DNA of 64,000 nt, from NCBI GenBank assembly GCA_902497065.1, contig CABVDH010000009.1, positions 10,944 through 74,943 on the forward strand, in the 5' to 3' direction. Source of the DNA: an uncultured Collinsella sp. Lineage in GTDB: Bacteria > Actinomycetota > Coriobacteriia > Coriobacteriales > Coriobacteriaceae. Positions 1-7,737 of this stretch are shown here, in pieces. Made by a program: the position numbers and the translations under genes. Position 1 is the first letter of the stretch. Each line of letters begins with the position of its first letter. The notes under the pieces are model-generated. The model was not told the origin of the DNA and did no database searches. It was given only the letters and a program-made list of their open reading frames with translations.

Positions 1-293
1 ACAGCACGCTCGTCATCGGTAGCATAGTCGCCATACATATTCATAATGATCTGAGCGCGCATCTCAAGGGAATCGCGCTTGGCCTCCATCGAGGCGTTCC
101 ACTCCTGCATGGAACCATAACCATCGCCGCGATAGTCAACGGGCTGCACCAGCGTCGCCTCGGACGGCGTAGGTCCAACCGTATCGGATAGTGTTGCCGC
201 GTGGGCATCGGTTGCACCGGCGCCCGCCAAAAGTGCCACGGTCAGAGCGGCGGAAAGGGCGGCGGCTTTCGGTTTTCGTGAATCGATCCTCAT
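1..293 (-). CDS. Exported protein of unknown function, 5' end only
   Basis: The gene starts at ATG 293 and runs off the left edge of the window, so only 97 residues are visible. A GGAGG ribosome-binding site lies about 10 nt upstream. The N-terminus is a clear signal peptide: a basic stretch (RKPK, residues 6-9), an Ala/Leu-rich hydrophobic core (about 10-27), then an AHA-A type cleavage site near residue 32. The mature part seen so far is polar and helical-looking (MQEWNASMEAKRDSLEMR) and carries no domain I recognise. It points away from metY, from which a hairpin terminator separates it. A cell-wall or surface protein is plausible, but the function cannot be assigned from this fragment. 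Confidence 0.75.
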   Translation of the reverse strand, partial: MRIDSRKPKAAALSAALTVALLAGAGATDAHAATLSDTVGPTPSEATLVQPVDYRGDGYGSMQEWNASMEAKRDSLEMRAQIIMNMYGDYATDDERA

Positions 294-605
294 GTAGCTA
301 GAAACCTCCGTAGTGCGTTTTTGCTGCGTTTGAGCTGCGTGTGATTCGATCGCGCTGCATAGTACCCCGAGCAAATCGCGACCTGCGGTTTTACTCAAAA
401 GGCGCACGTCAATTGCGTAAAACTCACATCCTCTTAACAGGAGTTTTCCACATCTCGATTGCATAAAGCATGCCAAAAACCCTGTTTTTGCACCCGCTCT
501 ATGCAAAAAAGGCGCCTGTGCAACCATTGTTCGCACAGGCGCCTTGAGCAGGCATTTTATGCAGTTATACCTATCGAGTCGCAAGGGGTCCTTGCACAAG
601 TCGCC
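294..605. other. Intergenic region: promoter side of the exported gene and metY terminator
   Basis: This 312 bp gap holds the upstream region of the leftward exported gene and, near 505-545, the terminator of metY. No credible small gene was seen. The short reading frames across it are shadows. Confidence 0.6.
505..545 (-). terminator. Rho-independent terminator after metY
   Basis: A 13-bp perfect stem (AAGGCGCCTGTGC paired with its complement at 533-545) encloses an 11-nt loop. The run of A at 505-510 becomes a U-tract when read on the minus strand. It lies about 60 bp past the metY stop. Confidence 0.85.
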
Positions 606-1916
606 TTACTCGTCCAGCGCGGCGAAGGCCTGCTTCAGATCCCAAATGATATCCTCGGCGTTCTCGGTACCGATGGAAAGACGGATCGTGGAGGGCGTGA
701 TGTTCTGCTCGGCGAGCTCCTCGGCAGAGAGCTGAGAGTGCGTAGTGGTAGCCGGGTGCACGACGAGCGACTTGACGTCGGCCACGTTGGCGAGCAGCGA
801 GAACACCTGTAGATGATCGATGAACTTCCAGGCGGCCTCCTGGCCACCCTTGATCTCAAAGGTAAAGATCGAGGCGCCGCCACGGGGGAAGTACTTCTGA
901 TAGAGCTCGTGATCGGGGTGCTCAGACAGGCTCGGGTGGTTCACCTTGGCGACATGGCTGTCACCAGCCAGGAACTCAACGACCTTCTTGGTGTTCTCGA
1001 CATGACGGTCAACGCGCAGCGACAGAGTCTCGGTGCCCTGGAGCAGGATCCAAGCGTTGAACGGGCTGATGCAGGCGCCCTCGTCACGCAGCAGGATGGC
1101 GCGGACATAGGTTGCGAAGGCGGCGGGACCGGCAGCCTCGGCAAACGAGACGCCATGGTAGGAGGGGTTGGGCTCGGCGATCTGCGCATACTTGCCGCTC
1201 GCCTTCCAATCGAAGTTACCGCCGTCGACGATCACGCCGCCCAGCGAGGTGCCGTGGCCGCCGATAAACTTGGTTGCGGAGTGGACGACGATGTTGGCAC
1301 CATGCTCCAGCGGACGGAACAGATACGGGGTGCCGAAGGTGTTGTCGACGACAACCGGTAAACCGTGCTTCTTGGCGATCTCGGAGATGGCGTCGATGTT
1401 GGGGATGTCGGAGTTGGGGTTGCCGAGCGTCTCGAGATAGATGACCGTGGTGTTGTCCTTGATGGCACCCTCGACCTCTTCCAGGTTATGGGCATCGACA
1501 AAGGTGGTCTCGACGCCAAACTGGGAGAGTGTATGCTCCAGCAGATTGTAGGAGCCACCGTAGATGGTCTTCTGAGCCACCACGTGGTCACCGGCCTGGG
1601 CAAGAGCCTGCAGGGTATAGGTGATGGCAGCAGCACCGGAGGCGACGGCGAGACCTGCCACGCCACCCTCGAGCGCGGCGATACGATCCTCGAAGACGCC
1701 CTGGGTGGAGTTGGTCAGACGGCCGTAGATGTTACCGGCGTCGGCAAGACCAAAGCGGTCGGCGGCGTGCTGGGAGTTGCGGAACACATAGCTCGTGGTC
1801 TGGTAGATAGGCACGGCGCGGGAGTCGGATGCGGGATCGGCGCTCTCCTGGCCAACGTGAAGCTGCAGGGTATCGAAACCAAAGGTGTGCTCGGGGTTGT
1901 TGATGAACTGGCTCAT
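606..1916 (-). CDS. metY: O-acetylhomoserine aminocarboxypropyltransferase (sulfhydrylase)
   Basis: PLP enzyme that makes homocysteine from O-acetylhomoserine and sulfide in the cytosol, the direct-sulfhydrylation route to methionine; family members may also use O-acetylserine. The 436 residues match the usual MetY length (about 430). The Schiff-base lysine is in HSATKFIGGHG, and the PLP-fold motifs NIYGRLTNST and ETLGNPNSDIPN are present. I chose ATG 1916 because AAGGAG lies at ideal spacing; the same frame stays open to 2027 but that part overlaps a separate leader ORF. A divergent LysR-type regulator starts at 2190 and probably controls this gene. A hairpin terminator follows. Distinction from MetZ/CGS rests on length and motifs only. 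Confidence 0.93.
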   Translation of the reverse strand: MSQFINNPEHTFGFDTLQLHVGQESADPASDSRAVPIYQTTSYVFRNSQHAADRFGLADAGNIYGRLTNSTQGVFEDRIAALEGGVAGLAVASGAAAITYTLQALAQAGDHVVAQKTIYGGSYNLLEHTLSQFGVETTFVDAHNLEEVEGAIKDNTTVIYLETLGNPNSDIPNIDAISEIAKKHGLPVVVDNTFGTPYLFRPLEHGANIVVHSATKFIGGHGTSLGGVIVDGGNFDWKASGKYAQIAEPNPSYHGVSFAEAAGPAAFATYVRAILLRDEGACISPFNAWILLQGTETLSLRVDRHVENTKKVVEFLAGDSHVAKVNHPSLSEHPDHELYQKYFPRGGASIFTFEIKGGQEAAWKFIDHLQVFSLLANVADVKSLVVHPATTTHSQLSAEELAEQNITPSTIRLSIGTENAEDIIWDLKQAFAALDE

Positions 1917-1978
1917 GATGATCTCCTTGATCGAACAAAAGTAAATAAATAAGAGAGAAGTAAGTCGCTGTCTCCTGA

Positions 1979-2032
1979 TCACGCCGACGGGCGCAAACAG
2001 GAGCCCGGCATTCGCCTTGGTAAGCAATTCAT
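1979..2032 (-). CDS. Putative 17-codon leader peptide upstream of metY
   Basis: An AAAGGAGG site 7 nt before ATG 2032 begins a short ORF, MNCLPRRMPGSCLRPSA, ending at TGA 1979-1981, about 60 nt before metY. The ribosome-binding site is the best in this interval and is not needed by metY, which has its own AAGGAG. The peptide has Cys at positions 3 and 12 and Met at 1 and 8, which would fit translation-coupled sensing of sulfur amino acids. No terminator/antiterminator pair was recognised, so the mechanism is open. It may also be a chance ORF. Confidence 0.4.
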   Translation of the reverse strand: MNCLPRRMPGSCLRPSA

Positions 2033-2189
2033 ATGCGGGCCTCCTTTCGCATCCCGGTTCAGTGGTCGGTTTAATTACCTACCGCCTTTGTGTGTTTTGA
2101 ATAGTACGAGCATTGTTTCGCTCGGTCAATCACTTAAAAGCGCTAACCTGTTATCGGTTTTATAGATAGCAATCGAAAGGACGGCGCCG

Positions 2190-3092
2190 ATGACCCTTCA
2201 GCAGCTTCGTTTTCTGATTGCCGTGGCAGAGTCCGGCTCAATCAACGCCGCAGCTCAGCGCCTCTATACCGCTCAGTCCAACATCTCAAACGCCGTCAAA
2301 AGCCTGGAGCAGGAACTCCACCTGGAGATCTTTACGCGCTCCAGCCGCGGCGTCACGCTCACCAACGACGGCACCGAGCTTTTGGGCTATGCGCGCCAGG
2401 TCGTAGAGCAGGCCGATATGCTCGAGGCCCGCTACGAGGACGGCGGCACCCCGCAAGCCCGCCTCGCCATTTCCGCCCAGCACTACGCCTTTTCGGTCGA
2501 GGCCTTTGTCAACGTGGTCGAGCGTTGCCGCGACAGCAAGTTCGAGTTCATCATGCGCGAGACCACCACGTCGCAGATCATCGATGACGTCCGCGCGTTT
2601 CGCAGCGACATCGGCATCCTGTATCTGGACGACTTTAATGCCCGCGTTCTGCAGAAGGCTTTTGCCGATGCGCGTGCGAGCTTCCATCCCCTATTCGACG
2701 CGACGGTCCACGTCTTCGTTAGCGAGCGCCACCCGCTTGCCCGCCGCCCGCAGCTGTCCCTTGCCGACCTCACACCCTATACGCGCTACAGCTTTGAGCA
2801 GGGAACCTCAAACTCCTTCTATTACGCCGAGGAACCTTTTAGCTATATCCCTTGCGACCGCAACATACGAATCTCGGACCGCGGAACACTTACTAACTTA
2901 CTTATCACGTCGAACGGTTACACCCTGTCGACCGGTGTTCTCTCCAATGAAATGCAATGGGGTATGGCATCGATCCCGTTAGCAGACGCCCCAACGATGC
3001 ACGTAGGCTATATCATGCACAACGAGCGCAAGCCCTCTTCCCTCTTGCAGCAATACCTCGACGAGCTCAACCGCATCATCCATGCCAACTAA
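2190..3092 (+). CDS. LysR-family transcriptional regulator
   Basis: A 300-residue protein of standard LysR length. The N-terminal winged HTH (about residues 1-60) begins MTLQQLRFLIAVAESGSINA and contains the typical AAQRLYTAQSNISNAVKSLE recognition region. The rest is the periplasmic-binding-protein-like effector domain. It is transcribed away from metY with 273 bp between the two starts, the classic arrangement for a LysR protein controlling its divergent neighbour. The likely effector is a sulfur-pathway metabolite such as O-acetylhomoserine or O-acetylserine, which is an inference. The start ATG has GAAAGGA upstream. Confidence 0.88.
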   Translation: MTLQQLRFLIAVAESGSINAAAQRLYTAQSNISNAVKSLEQELHLEIFTRSSRGVTLTNDGTELLGYARQVVEQADMLEARYEDGGTPQARLAISAQHYAFSVEAFVNVVERCRDSKFEFIMRETTTSQIIDDVRAFRSDIGILYLDDFNARVLQKAFADARASFHPLFDATVHVFVSERHPLARRPQLSLADLTPYTRYSFEQGTSNSFYYAEEPFSYIPCDRNIRISDRGTLTNLLITSNGYTLSTGVLSNEMQWGMASIPLADAPTMHVGYIMHNERKPSSLLQQYLDELNRIIHAN

Positions 3093-3191
3093 CTGTCGGA
3101 AGACGGGGTAGAAATCGTAGATTGCTAGCCCCCGGCGGACATGGCGCTACAATGGTCACTCACACGAAACGTACCCAACGAAAGGAACCAT

Positions 3192-3677
3192 GTGAAGGTC
3201 ATCATCTATACCGACGGCTCGGCCCGATCAAATCCGGGACGCGGCGGATACGGCGCCGTGCTCAAATACACCAACCCCGCCGGCAAGACCTTCACCTCCG
3301 AGCTTTCGCGCGGCTACGCCAAGACCACCAACAACCGCATGGAGCTCATGGCGGTCATCGTGGCGCTCGAGGCGCTCAACCGCCCCTGCGAGGTCGAGGT
3401 CCATTCCGATTCGCAGTACGTCGTCAACGCTTTCAATAAACACTGGATCGACGGCTGGAAAAAACGCGGCTGGAAGACCGCCAACAAGCAGCCTGTCAAG
3501 AACCGCGACTTGTGGGAGCGCCTGCTCACCGCAAAGAGCAAGCACAAAGTGGAGTTCATCTGGGTTAAGGGCCACGCCGGCCATGAGCTCAACGAGCGCT
3601 GCGACGAGCTTGCCACCACGGCGGCCGACGGCAGCAACCTCGATATCGACACCGGCTTTAACGAGAGCGACCTGTAA
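3192..3677 (+). CDS. rnhA: Ribonuclease HI
   Basis: Cleaves the RNA strand of RNA-DNA hybrids during replication and R-loop removal. The 161-residue protein shows the DEDD metal site: Asp8 in YTDGSARSNPG, Glu51 in NNRMELM, Asp73 in HSDSQYVV and the final Asp in ERCDELA. The basic-protrusion helix region (WKKRGWKTANKQPVKNRDLW) is present, as in E. coli RNase HI. I chose GTG 3192 because GAAAGGA precedes it and the RNase H fold starts at the next residue. An overlapping ATG two bases earlier is out of frame and stops at once. Confidence 0.95.
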   Translation: MKVIIYTDGSARSNPGRGGYGAVLKYTNPAGKTFTSELSRGYAKTTNNRMELMAVIVALEALNRPCEVEVHSDSQYVVNAFNKHWIDGWKKRGWKTANKQPVKNRDLWERLLTAKSKHKVEFIWVKGHAGHELNERCDELATTAADGSNLDIDTGFNESDL

Positions 3678-3750
3678 TAGCGTTTTCGCGCAGCTTTATA
3701 TCCCCACGCGCTACACTCATCCTGTAGACCAAACAACGCAAGGGGGACGT

Positions 3751-4857
3751 ATGCTGCGCATCGCGACCATCGGCACATCCATGATCACCGACGACTTTAT
3801 CCAAGTCGTCAACGCCAACGACCAAGCCGCGTTTGTGGGCACGCTTTCGCGCGACGCCAATCGCGGTACTGCCTTTACCGCCGAACACGGCGGCGAACGT
3901 AACTTCACCGCACTTGACGAGCTTGCGTCCGCCGTCGACGTCGACGCCGTCTATATCGGCAGCCCTAACGCACTTCACTACGAGCAGGCCCTTGCCTGCA
4001 TCGCCGGTGGCAAGCACGTCATCGTCGAGAAACCCTTCTGCGCCACCGAAGCGCAGGCGCTGGAAGTCTTCCGCGCTGCCGAGGCAGCAGGTGTCGTGGC
4101 CCTCGAGGCCATGCGTCCCCTCCACGATCCCGCCTTCCACGCCATCGAGGACGCCCTGGGCGAGATCGCCCCCATCCGCCGCGCCTCATTGCGCTTTGGC
4201 AAGTATTCCTCGCGCTACAACGAGATTCTCGCGGGACGCGCCACCAATATCTTCGACTGCAATATGGCATCGGGTTCCCTCATGGACATTGGCGTCTACG
4301 CCGTCGAGCCCATGGTCGAGATTTTCGGCATGCCTTCCGGCCTTACGAGCATGACTACTCTGCTCGACTCCACCACGCGACAGCTCACGCACGGCCCCAT
4401 CGACGGCTGCGGTTCCATCCTCGCCAGCTATGGCGGAGGCCGCATCTCCGTCGAGCTCGCGCACTCCAAAATTACGAATGACCTGCTGCCCTCGCAGATC
4501 GAAGGCGAGCACGGCACTATCCAGATCGACCATCTGTCCACGCCCCGCAACGTCCGCATCGACTATCGCGGCGAAGTCGTACGCGGCTCGGCGACCGAGG
4601 CACCGCGCGAACAGGGCGACAACGGCCGTGTGCTCGACCTGCCCAAATCGAGCAACACTATGGAATACGAACTCGCAGACTTTATCACCGCCATCGGCGG
4701 CATCGATAACGTCAAGGAAGAGATTTGGGAGACCCCGGCGGGACGTCACGAGCTTGGCCACTACCGCGATGTCACGCTCGTCTCACTGCGCATCATGGAT
4801 GCCGTGCGCCAGCAGGCCGGCATTACCTTCCCGGCCGACGCAGGCAAGCAGGCATAG
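3751..4857 (+). CDS. Gfo/Idh/MocA-family NAD(P)-dependent oxidoreductase
   Basis: A 368-residue sugar- or cyclitol-dehydrogenase-like protein. The N-terminal Rossmann fold begins RIATIGTSMITDDFIQ, and the signature HVIVEKPF carries the conserved EKP lysine. The C-terminal half has the alpha/beta domain with DIGVYAVEPM, characteristic of the family. ATG 3751 follows a purine-rich AAGGGGG site. The acylphosphatase gene begins two bases after its stop, so the two are probably co-transcribed. The substrate cannot be read from sequence. Confidence 0.85.
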   Translation: MLRIATIGTSMITDDFIQVVNANDQAAFVGTLSRDANRGTAFTAEHGGERNFTALDELASAVDVDAVYIGSPNALHYEQALACIAGGKHVIVEKPFCATEAQALEVFRAAEAAGVVALEAMRPLHDPAFHAIEDALGEIAPIRRASLRFGKYSSRYNEILAGRATNIFDCNMASGSLMDIGVYAVEPMVEIFGMPSGLTSMTTLLDSTTRQLTHGPIDGCGSILASYGGGRISVELAHSKITNDLLPSQIEGEHGTIQIDHLSTPRNVRIDYRGEVVRGSATEAPREQGDNGRVLDLPKSSNTMEYELADFITAIGGIDNVKEEIWETPAGRHELGHYRDVTLVSLRIMDAVRQQAGITFPADAGKQA

Positions 4858-4859
4858 CG

Positions 4860-5270
4860 ATGGGCCTCTTCGATACGTTCTTCTCCAGCGTCACCGGCGG
4901 CAGTCGAGAGCCTCAAAAACCATCAAACGTCGAGCTCGAGCTGCGCCGCAGGCTTACCGTACTCGCAAGCGACGAGGCCACTCAAGACACTCCCCTGCGC
5001 TATTTCCTGCGCTGGGCGGGGCAAGTCCAAGGCGTTGGTTTTCGCTTTACCAACACCAACCTCGCACAGGCACGCGCACTCACCGGCTGGGTGCGTAACA
5101 TGGAAGACGGCTCAGTCGAGATGGAGATACAGGGAGCTCCGGCAAACGTCCTATCTCATCTCGAGGCGCTTCATGCCTCCTACGAGCGCATGGGAACGCG
5201 TTTTCGCCTTGTAGACGCCCAGGCCCGAGCCCCACTTGCCAATGAAGACGGTTTCAGTCCTCATTATTAG
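4860..5270 (+). CDS. acyP: Acylphosphatase with an N-terminal extension
   Basis: Hydrolyses acyl phosphates such as carbamoyl phosphate and 1,3-bisphosphoglycerate. The acylphosphatase domain occupies about residues 45-125, with the phosphate-binding loop GQVQGVGFRF (catalytic Arg) and the catalytic Asn in GWVRNMEDGSVEMEIQG. The protein has 136 residues against about 90 for stand-alone enzymes. The extra part is a polar N-terminal stretch of about 45 residues that looks helical. The start overlaps the end of the oxidoreductase transcript with a two-base gap, implying translational coupling. Confidence 0.88.
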   Translation: MGLFDTFFSSVTGGSREPQKPSNVELELRRRLTVLASDEATQDTPLRYFLRWAGQVQGVGFRFTNTNLAQARALTGWVRNMEDGSVEMEIQGAPANVLSHLEALHASYERMGTRFRLVDAQARAPLANEDGFSPHY

Positions 5271-5331
5271 TATTGTGTGCTAAATACGGTATCATTTACC
5301 TACGACCGTTAATAGAAAAGAGGCGAGGCGC

Positions 5332-5712
5332 ATGGCGGTGCAAAGAAGGAATACCAGGCAGCGAAAGCTGGTTCTTGACGCCGTGCGCCAAAGCTATAAC
5401 CATCCCACCGCCGACGAAATCTACAACGTCGTGCGCGCGCAGGATGACAAAATCAGCCGCGGTACGGTCTACCGCAATCTCAATCTCTTGGCCGACGCAG
5501 GCGAAATCCTCTCCATCAAGACGCCGGGCGGCAGCCGCTTCGATCGCACGATCGAGCCGCATGCGCATATCATCTGTACCTCGTGCAGCCGCGTCATCGA
5601 CGTACCGCTCCCCTTCGATGCCCAGCTCGACGCCAAGGCGTCCGAGCAAATCGGCTGGAACGTCACCTCGCACTACACCATCTTCGAGGGTCTCTGCCCC
5701 AACTGTAGGTAG
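5332..5712 (+). CDS. Fur/PerR-family metalloregulator
   Basis: A 126-residue winged-helix repressor. The DNA-binding domain (1-75) contains HPTADEIYNVV and the recognition helix GTVYRNLNLLADAGE. The dimerisation domain has the structural zinc site formed by CTSC and CPNC, plus metal-sensing residues around FDRTIEPHAHI. The length and the pair of CxxC motifs fit PerR or Fur better than Zur, but peroxide, iron or zinc sensing cannot be settled by eye. No Fur or Per box was recognised upstream. The gene ends 14 bp from the convergent HAD gene. Confidence 0.85.
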   Translation: MAVQRRNTRQRKLVLDAVRQSYNHPTADEIYNVVRAQDDKISRGTVYRNLNLLADAGEILSIKTPGGSRFDRTIEPHAHIICTSCSRVIDVPLPFDAQLDAKASEQIGWNVTSHYTIFEGLCPNCR

Positions 5713-5726
5713 ATTTTGGGACATGC

Positions 5727-6524
5727 CTACTCAGCAAGTAGACGACGCAGCTCTTCTTCGACCGTGTGCACGTAGCGGACACGGTCATTGACACCGCGCA
5801 TGCTGGGATTGCAGCTCTCCATCAGATAGGGATGGCCCACCACGTTGAGCATGTCGCGATCGTTTTCGTTATCGCCAAACGCCATCATTTCGTTAGGTGA
5901 GATCCCCAGCGCGCAACCATAATCGGCAAGCGCGGACCCCTTGCCCGAATCAAAGCCGATAAAATCGGTCCATTCGGTTCCCGACGTCATCACATCGACC
6001 CGGTCGCTAAAGCGACGCACAAAATACTCCAGCGCCGCCGGCTGCTCTGTCTCGGGCGTTTGAAACGCAATCTTAATGACATCCTCGTCAATGTCCTCGG
6101 GACGGTCGACCACCGCCACATCGCAGTGGACCTCGTAACGCAAATGGTCGACGAACGCATCGTTGCCGCTCATGGTATAGAGGTGCCCCTCACACGAAAG
6201 GGTCACGTCGGCATGGGGATAGGCGACCACGGCATTCGCGATATCCATAGCAAGGCTACGTTCCATGGAACGTTTGACAACGGCGCGCCCCTCGCTCATC
6301 ACCAGGGCTCCGTTTTCGCATACATAGGCGAGCTCATCGGCCACCGGGGCAAACAGGTAGCGCAAGCTCGCATATTGACGGCCACTCGCCGGCATAAACA
6401 CAATGCCGCGACGATGCAGCTCGTCGATGAGCTCAAATGCCTCAGGACGCGGCTCGCGCTCCCCCGGATGCAGCAACGTGCCATCCAAATCGCAGGCGAT
6501 CAGTTTGATTCCCTCAAGACCCAT
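5727..6524 (-). CDS. HAD-superfamily Cof-type sugar phosphatase
   Basis: A 265-residue class IIB HAD hydrolase. Motif I is IKLIACDLDGTLL (nucleophile and acid Asp), motif II is MPASGRQ, motif III includes the Lys in the GKGSALADYG region, and motif IV is MAFGDNENDRDML. Such enzymes dephosphorylate sugar phosphates, phosphorylated cofactors or FMN, and the substrate cannot be predicted. I chose ATG 6524, preceded by GGGGGAAG, because the HAD core starts immediately. The open frame further upstream lies in a hairpin that separates this gene from the UreE-like gene. Confidence 0.88.
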   Translation of the reverse strand: MGLEGIKLIACDLDGTLLHPGEREPRPEAFELIDELHRRGIVFMPASGRQYASLRYLFAPVADELAYVCENGALVMSEGRAVVKRSMERSLAMDIANAVVAYPHADVTLSCEGHLYTMSGNDAFVDHLRYEVHCDVAVVDRPEDIDEDVIKIAFQTPETEQPAALEYFVRRFSDRVDVMTSGTEWTDFIGFDSGKGSALADYGCALGISPNEMMAFGDNENDRDMLNVVGHPYLMESCNPSMRGVNDRVRYVHTVEEELRRLLAE

Positions 6525-6552
6525 ATGCTTCCCCCAAAGCACCCCATCAAAA

Positions 6553-6595
6553 GTAAGACGGACTTTGAATAGTTGCCTCTCAAAGTCCGTCTTAC
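6553..6595 (-). terminator. 16-bp perfect hairpin between the UreE-like and HAD genes
   Basis: GTAAGACGGACTTTGA at 6553-6568 pairs perfectly with 6580-6595 around an 11-nt loop. On the minus strand it is followed by TTTT, so it probably terminates the slyD-ureE transcript. Its stem is longer than a normal terminator, in line with other large palindromes in this window. Confidence 0.65.
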
Positions 6596-6606
6596 GCATA
6601 CGCACG

Positions 6607-7185
6607 TTAGCCGCGCGCCTTCTTTACGATCGTAAAGTCTGGAGCCATACTCACAACAACATCCGCCGCGCTCGATGCAAAGCGTCGACTGGCATCGAGC
6701 TCGCGTGTGACCACCGAGAGCCGAACACCCTCGACACCCCGGAGCATGCGGCCCAAAACAGGCTGCACCGGCGTATACATACGCACGGTATAATCATCCG
6801 AGTCACCCCGGAAGAGCGGCGCATGCATGTTGCCGATCTCCCAGCACGCATGTGCGAGCACAATCGGATCCATGCGGTCGACTTCGACCAAATAGACCTC
6901 GGCGCTGCGCAGGCGTACGACAACCGCTACGGGCACCGTGCCCGTGCGGTCGACAGCGAGCACGTCACCGTCGGCAAGACGCTCGCCATCAGTGGCATCC
7001 AGCCGGGCATTCACCGTGCGCCCCAGCTCCGTCACGCCCACAAACAGGCGCGCATCAGCCTGGTCCCAATCGAGTAGCAGCTCGTCAACCTCAAAGACGC
7101 CACCCAGCTCCCGACGAAGCAGGAGTTCATAGGACGGGTCGTTGAGATTTCCCAAGCGCTCCGTAGCCACCAGGTCCACGGACAT
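6607..7185 (-). CDS. UreE-like nickel metallochaperone domain protein
   Basis: A 192-residue protein that resembles UreE along its length. The N-terminal part (LLLDWDQADARLFVGVTELG) matches the ERxxxRxRVxTxxGR-type first domain, followed by ERLADGDVLAVD. The second domain has LAHACWEIGNMHAPLF, which aligns with the UreE AxxLGNRHxPL segment and keeps the nickel-binding dimer-interface His. There is no His-rich tail, and a C-terminal part of about 40 residues is unrelated to it. No urease genes are in the window. It lies directly after an SlyD-type FKBP with a three-base gap, and SlyD is itself a nickel chaperone, so a shared nickel-delivery role is likely. ATG 7185 has GAGGA at good spacing. 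Confidence 0.6.
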   Translation of the reverse strand: MSVDLVATERLGNLNDPSYELLLRRELGGVFEVDELLLDWDQADARLFVGVTELGRTVNARLDATDGERLADGDVLAVDRTGTVPVAVVVRLRSAEVYLVEVDRMDPIVLAHACWEIGNMHAPLFRGDSDDYTVRMYTPVQPVLGRMLRGVEGVRLSVVTRELDASRRFASSAADVVVSMAPDFTIVKKARG

Positions 7186-7188
7186 CAA

Positions 7189-7617
7189 CTAGTCCTCGAC
7201 CTCAACGAGCTCGATATCAAAGTTGAGATCCTTGCCGGCAAGCTCGTGGTTGGCATCGAGCGTCACGGCCTCGGACGTCACATCGATGACGACAGCGGGG
7301 ACAGGCATGCCGCTCGGCGTGGACAGGAAGAGCTTCATGCCCTTCTCGATCTGCTCGATGTTGGGAACCTGCTCGGCCGGGAAGGTCAGGACCATCTCGG
7401 GGTTGTGCTCGCCGTAGGCATCGGCAGCAGGAATGTGCACGGACTTCTTCTCGCCCACCTGCATATCGATAACGGCGGCGTCGAAGCCCTTGATCATCTG
7501 ACCGGCACCGCAGGTGAACTCCAGCGGCTCACCGCGATCGTAGGAGCTATCGAACTGCGTGCCGTCATCGAGCGTACCGCGATAATGGGTCTTGACCTTC
7601 TTGCCCTGGTTGGACAT
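7189..7617 (-). CDS. SlyD-like FKBP-type peptidyl-prolyl isomerase
   Basis: A 142-residue two-domain FKBP. The catalytic part has VKTHYRGTLDDGTQFDSS and EFTCGAGQMIKGFDAAV, the inserted IF chaperone flap runs through AYGEHNPEMVLTFPAEQVP, and ELAGKDLNFDIELVEV closes the fold. Domain order is that of SlyD, but the Cys/His-rich metal-binding tail of E. coli SlyD is absent. It would act as a cytosolic folding helper and possibly assist metal insertion. ATG 7617 follows CGGAGG. A TATAGT -10 box is seen at 7676-7681 on this strand, and the UreE-like gene follows three bases after the stop. Confidence 0.88.
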   Translation of the reverse strand: MSNQGKKVKTHYRGTLDDGTQFDSSYDRGEPLEFTCGAGQMIKGFDAAVIDMQVGEKKSVHIPAADAYGEHNPEMVLTFPAEQVPNIEQIEKGMKLFLSTPSGMPVPAVVIDVTSEAVTLDANHELAGKDLNFDIELVEVED

Positions 7618-7737
7618 GGTAACCTCCGTGATAAGGGCGGCGCACAACGCGGGCCGCCGTGAACATATGGCGCTAACTATACCCTAGTCATACAATTCAT
7701 TGACAGTTTGCAAAGAAACGCTGCAACCGGAGGAACC

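Noticed and set aside
1917..2189. A SAM or other methionine-related riboswitch upstream of metY
   Set aside because: I found no SAM-I, SAM-II or SAH core motifs and no terminator/antiterminator pair. Only a leader ORF and two start regions are visible.
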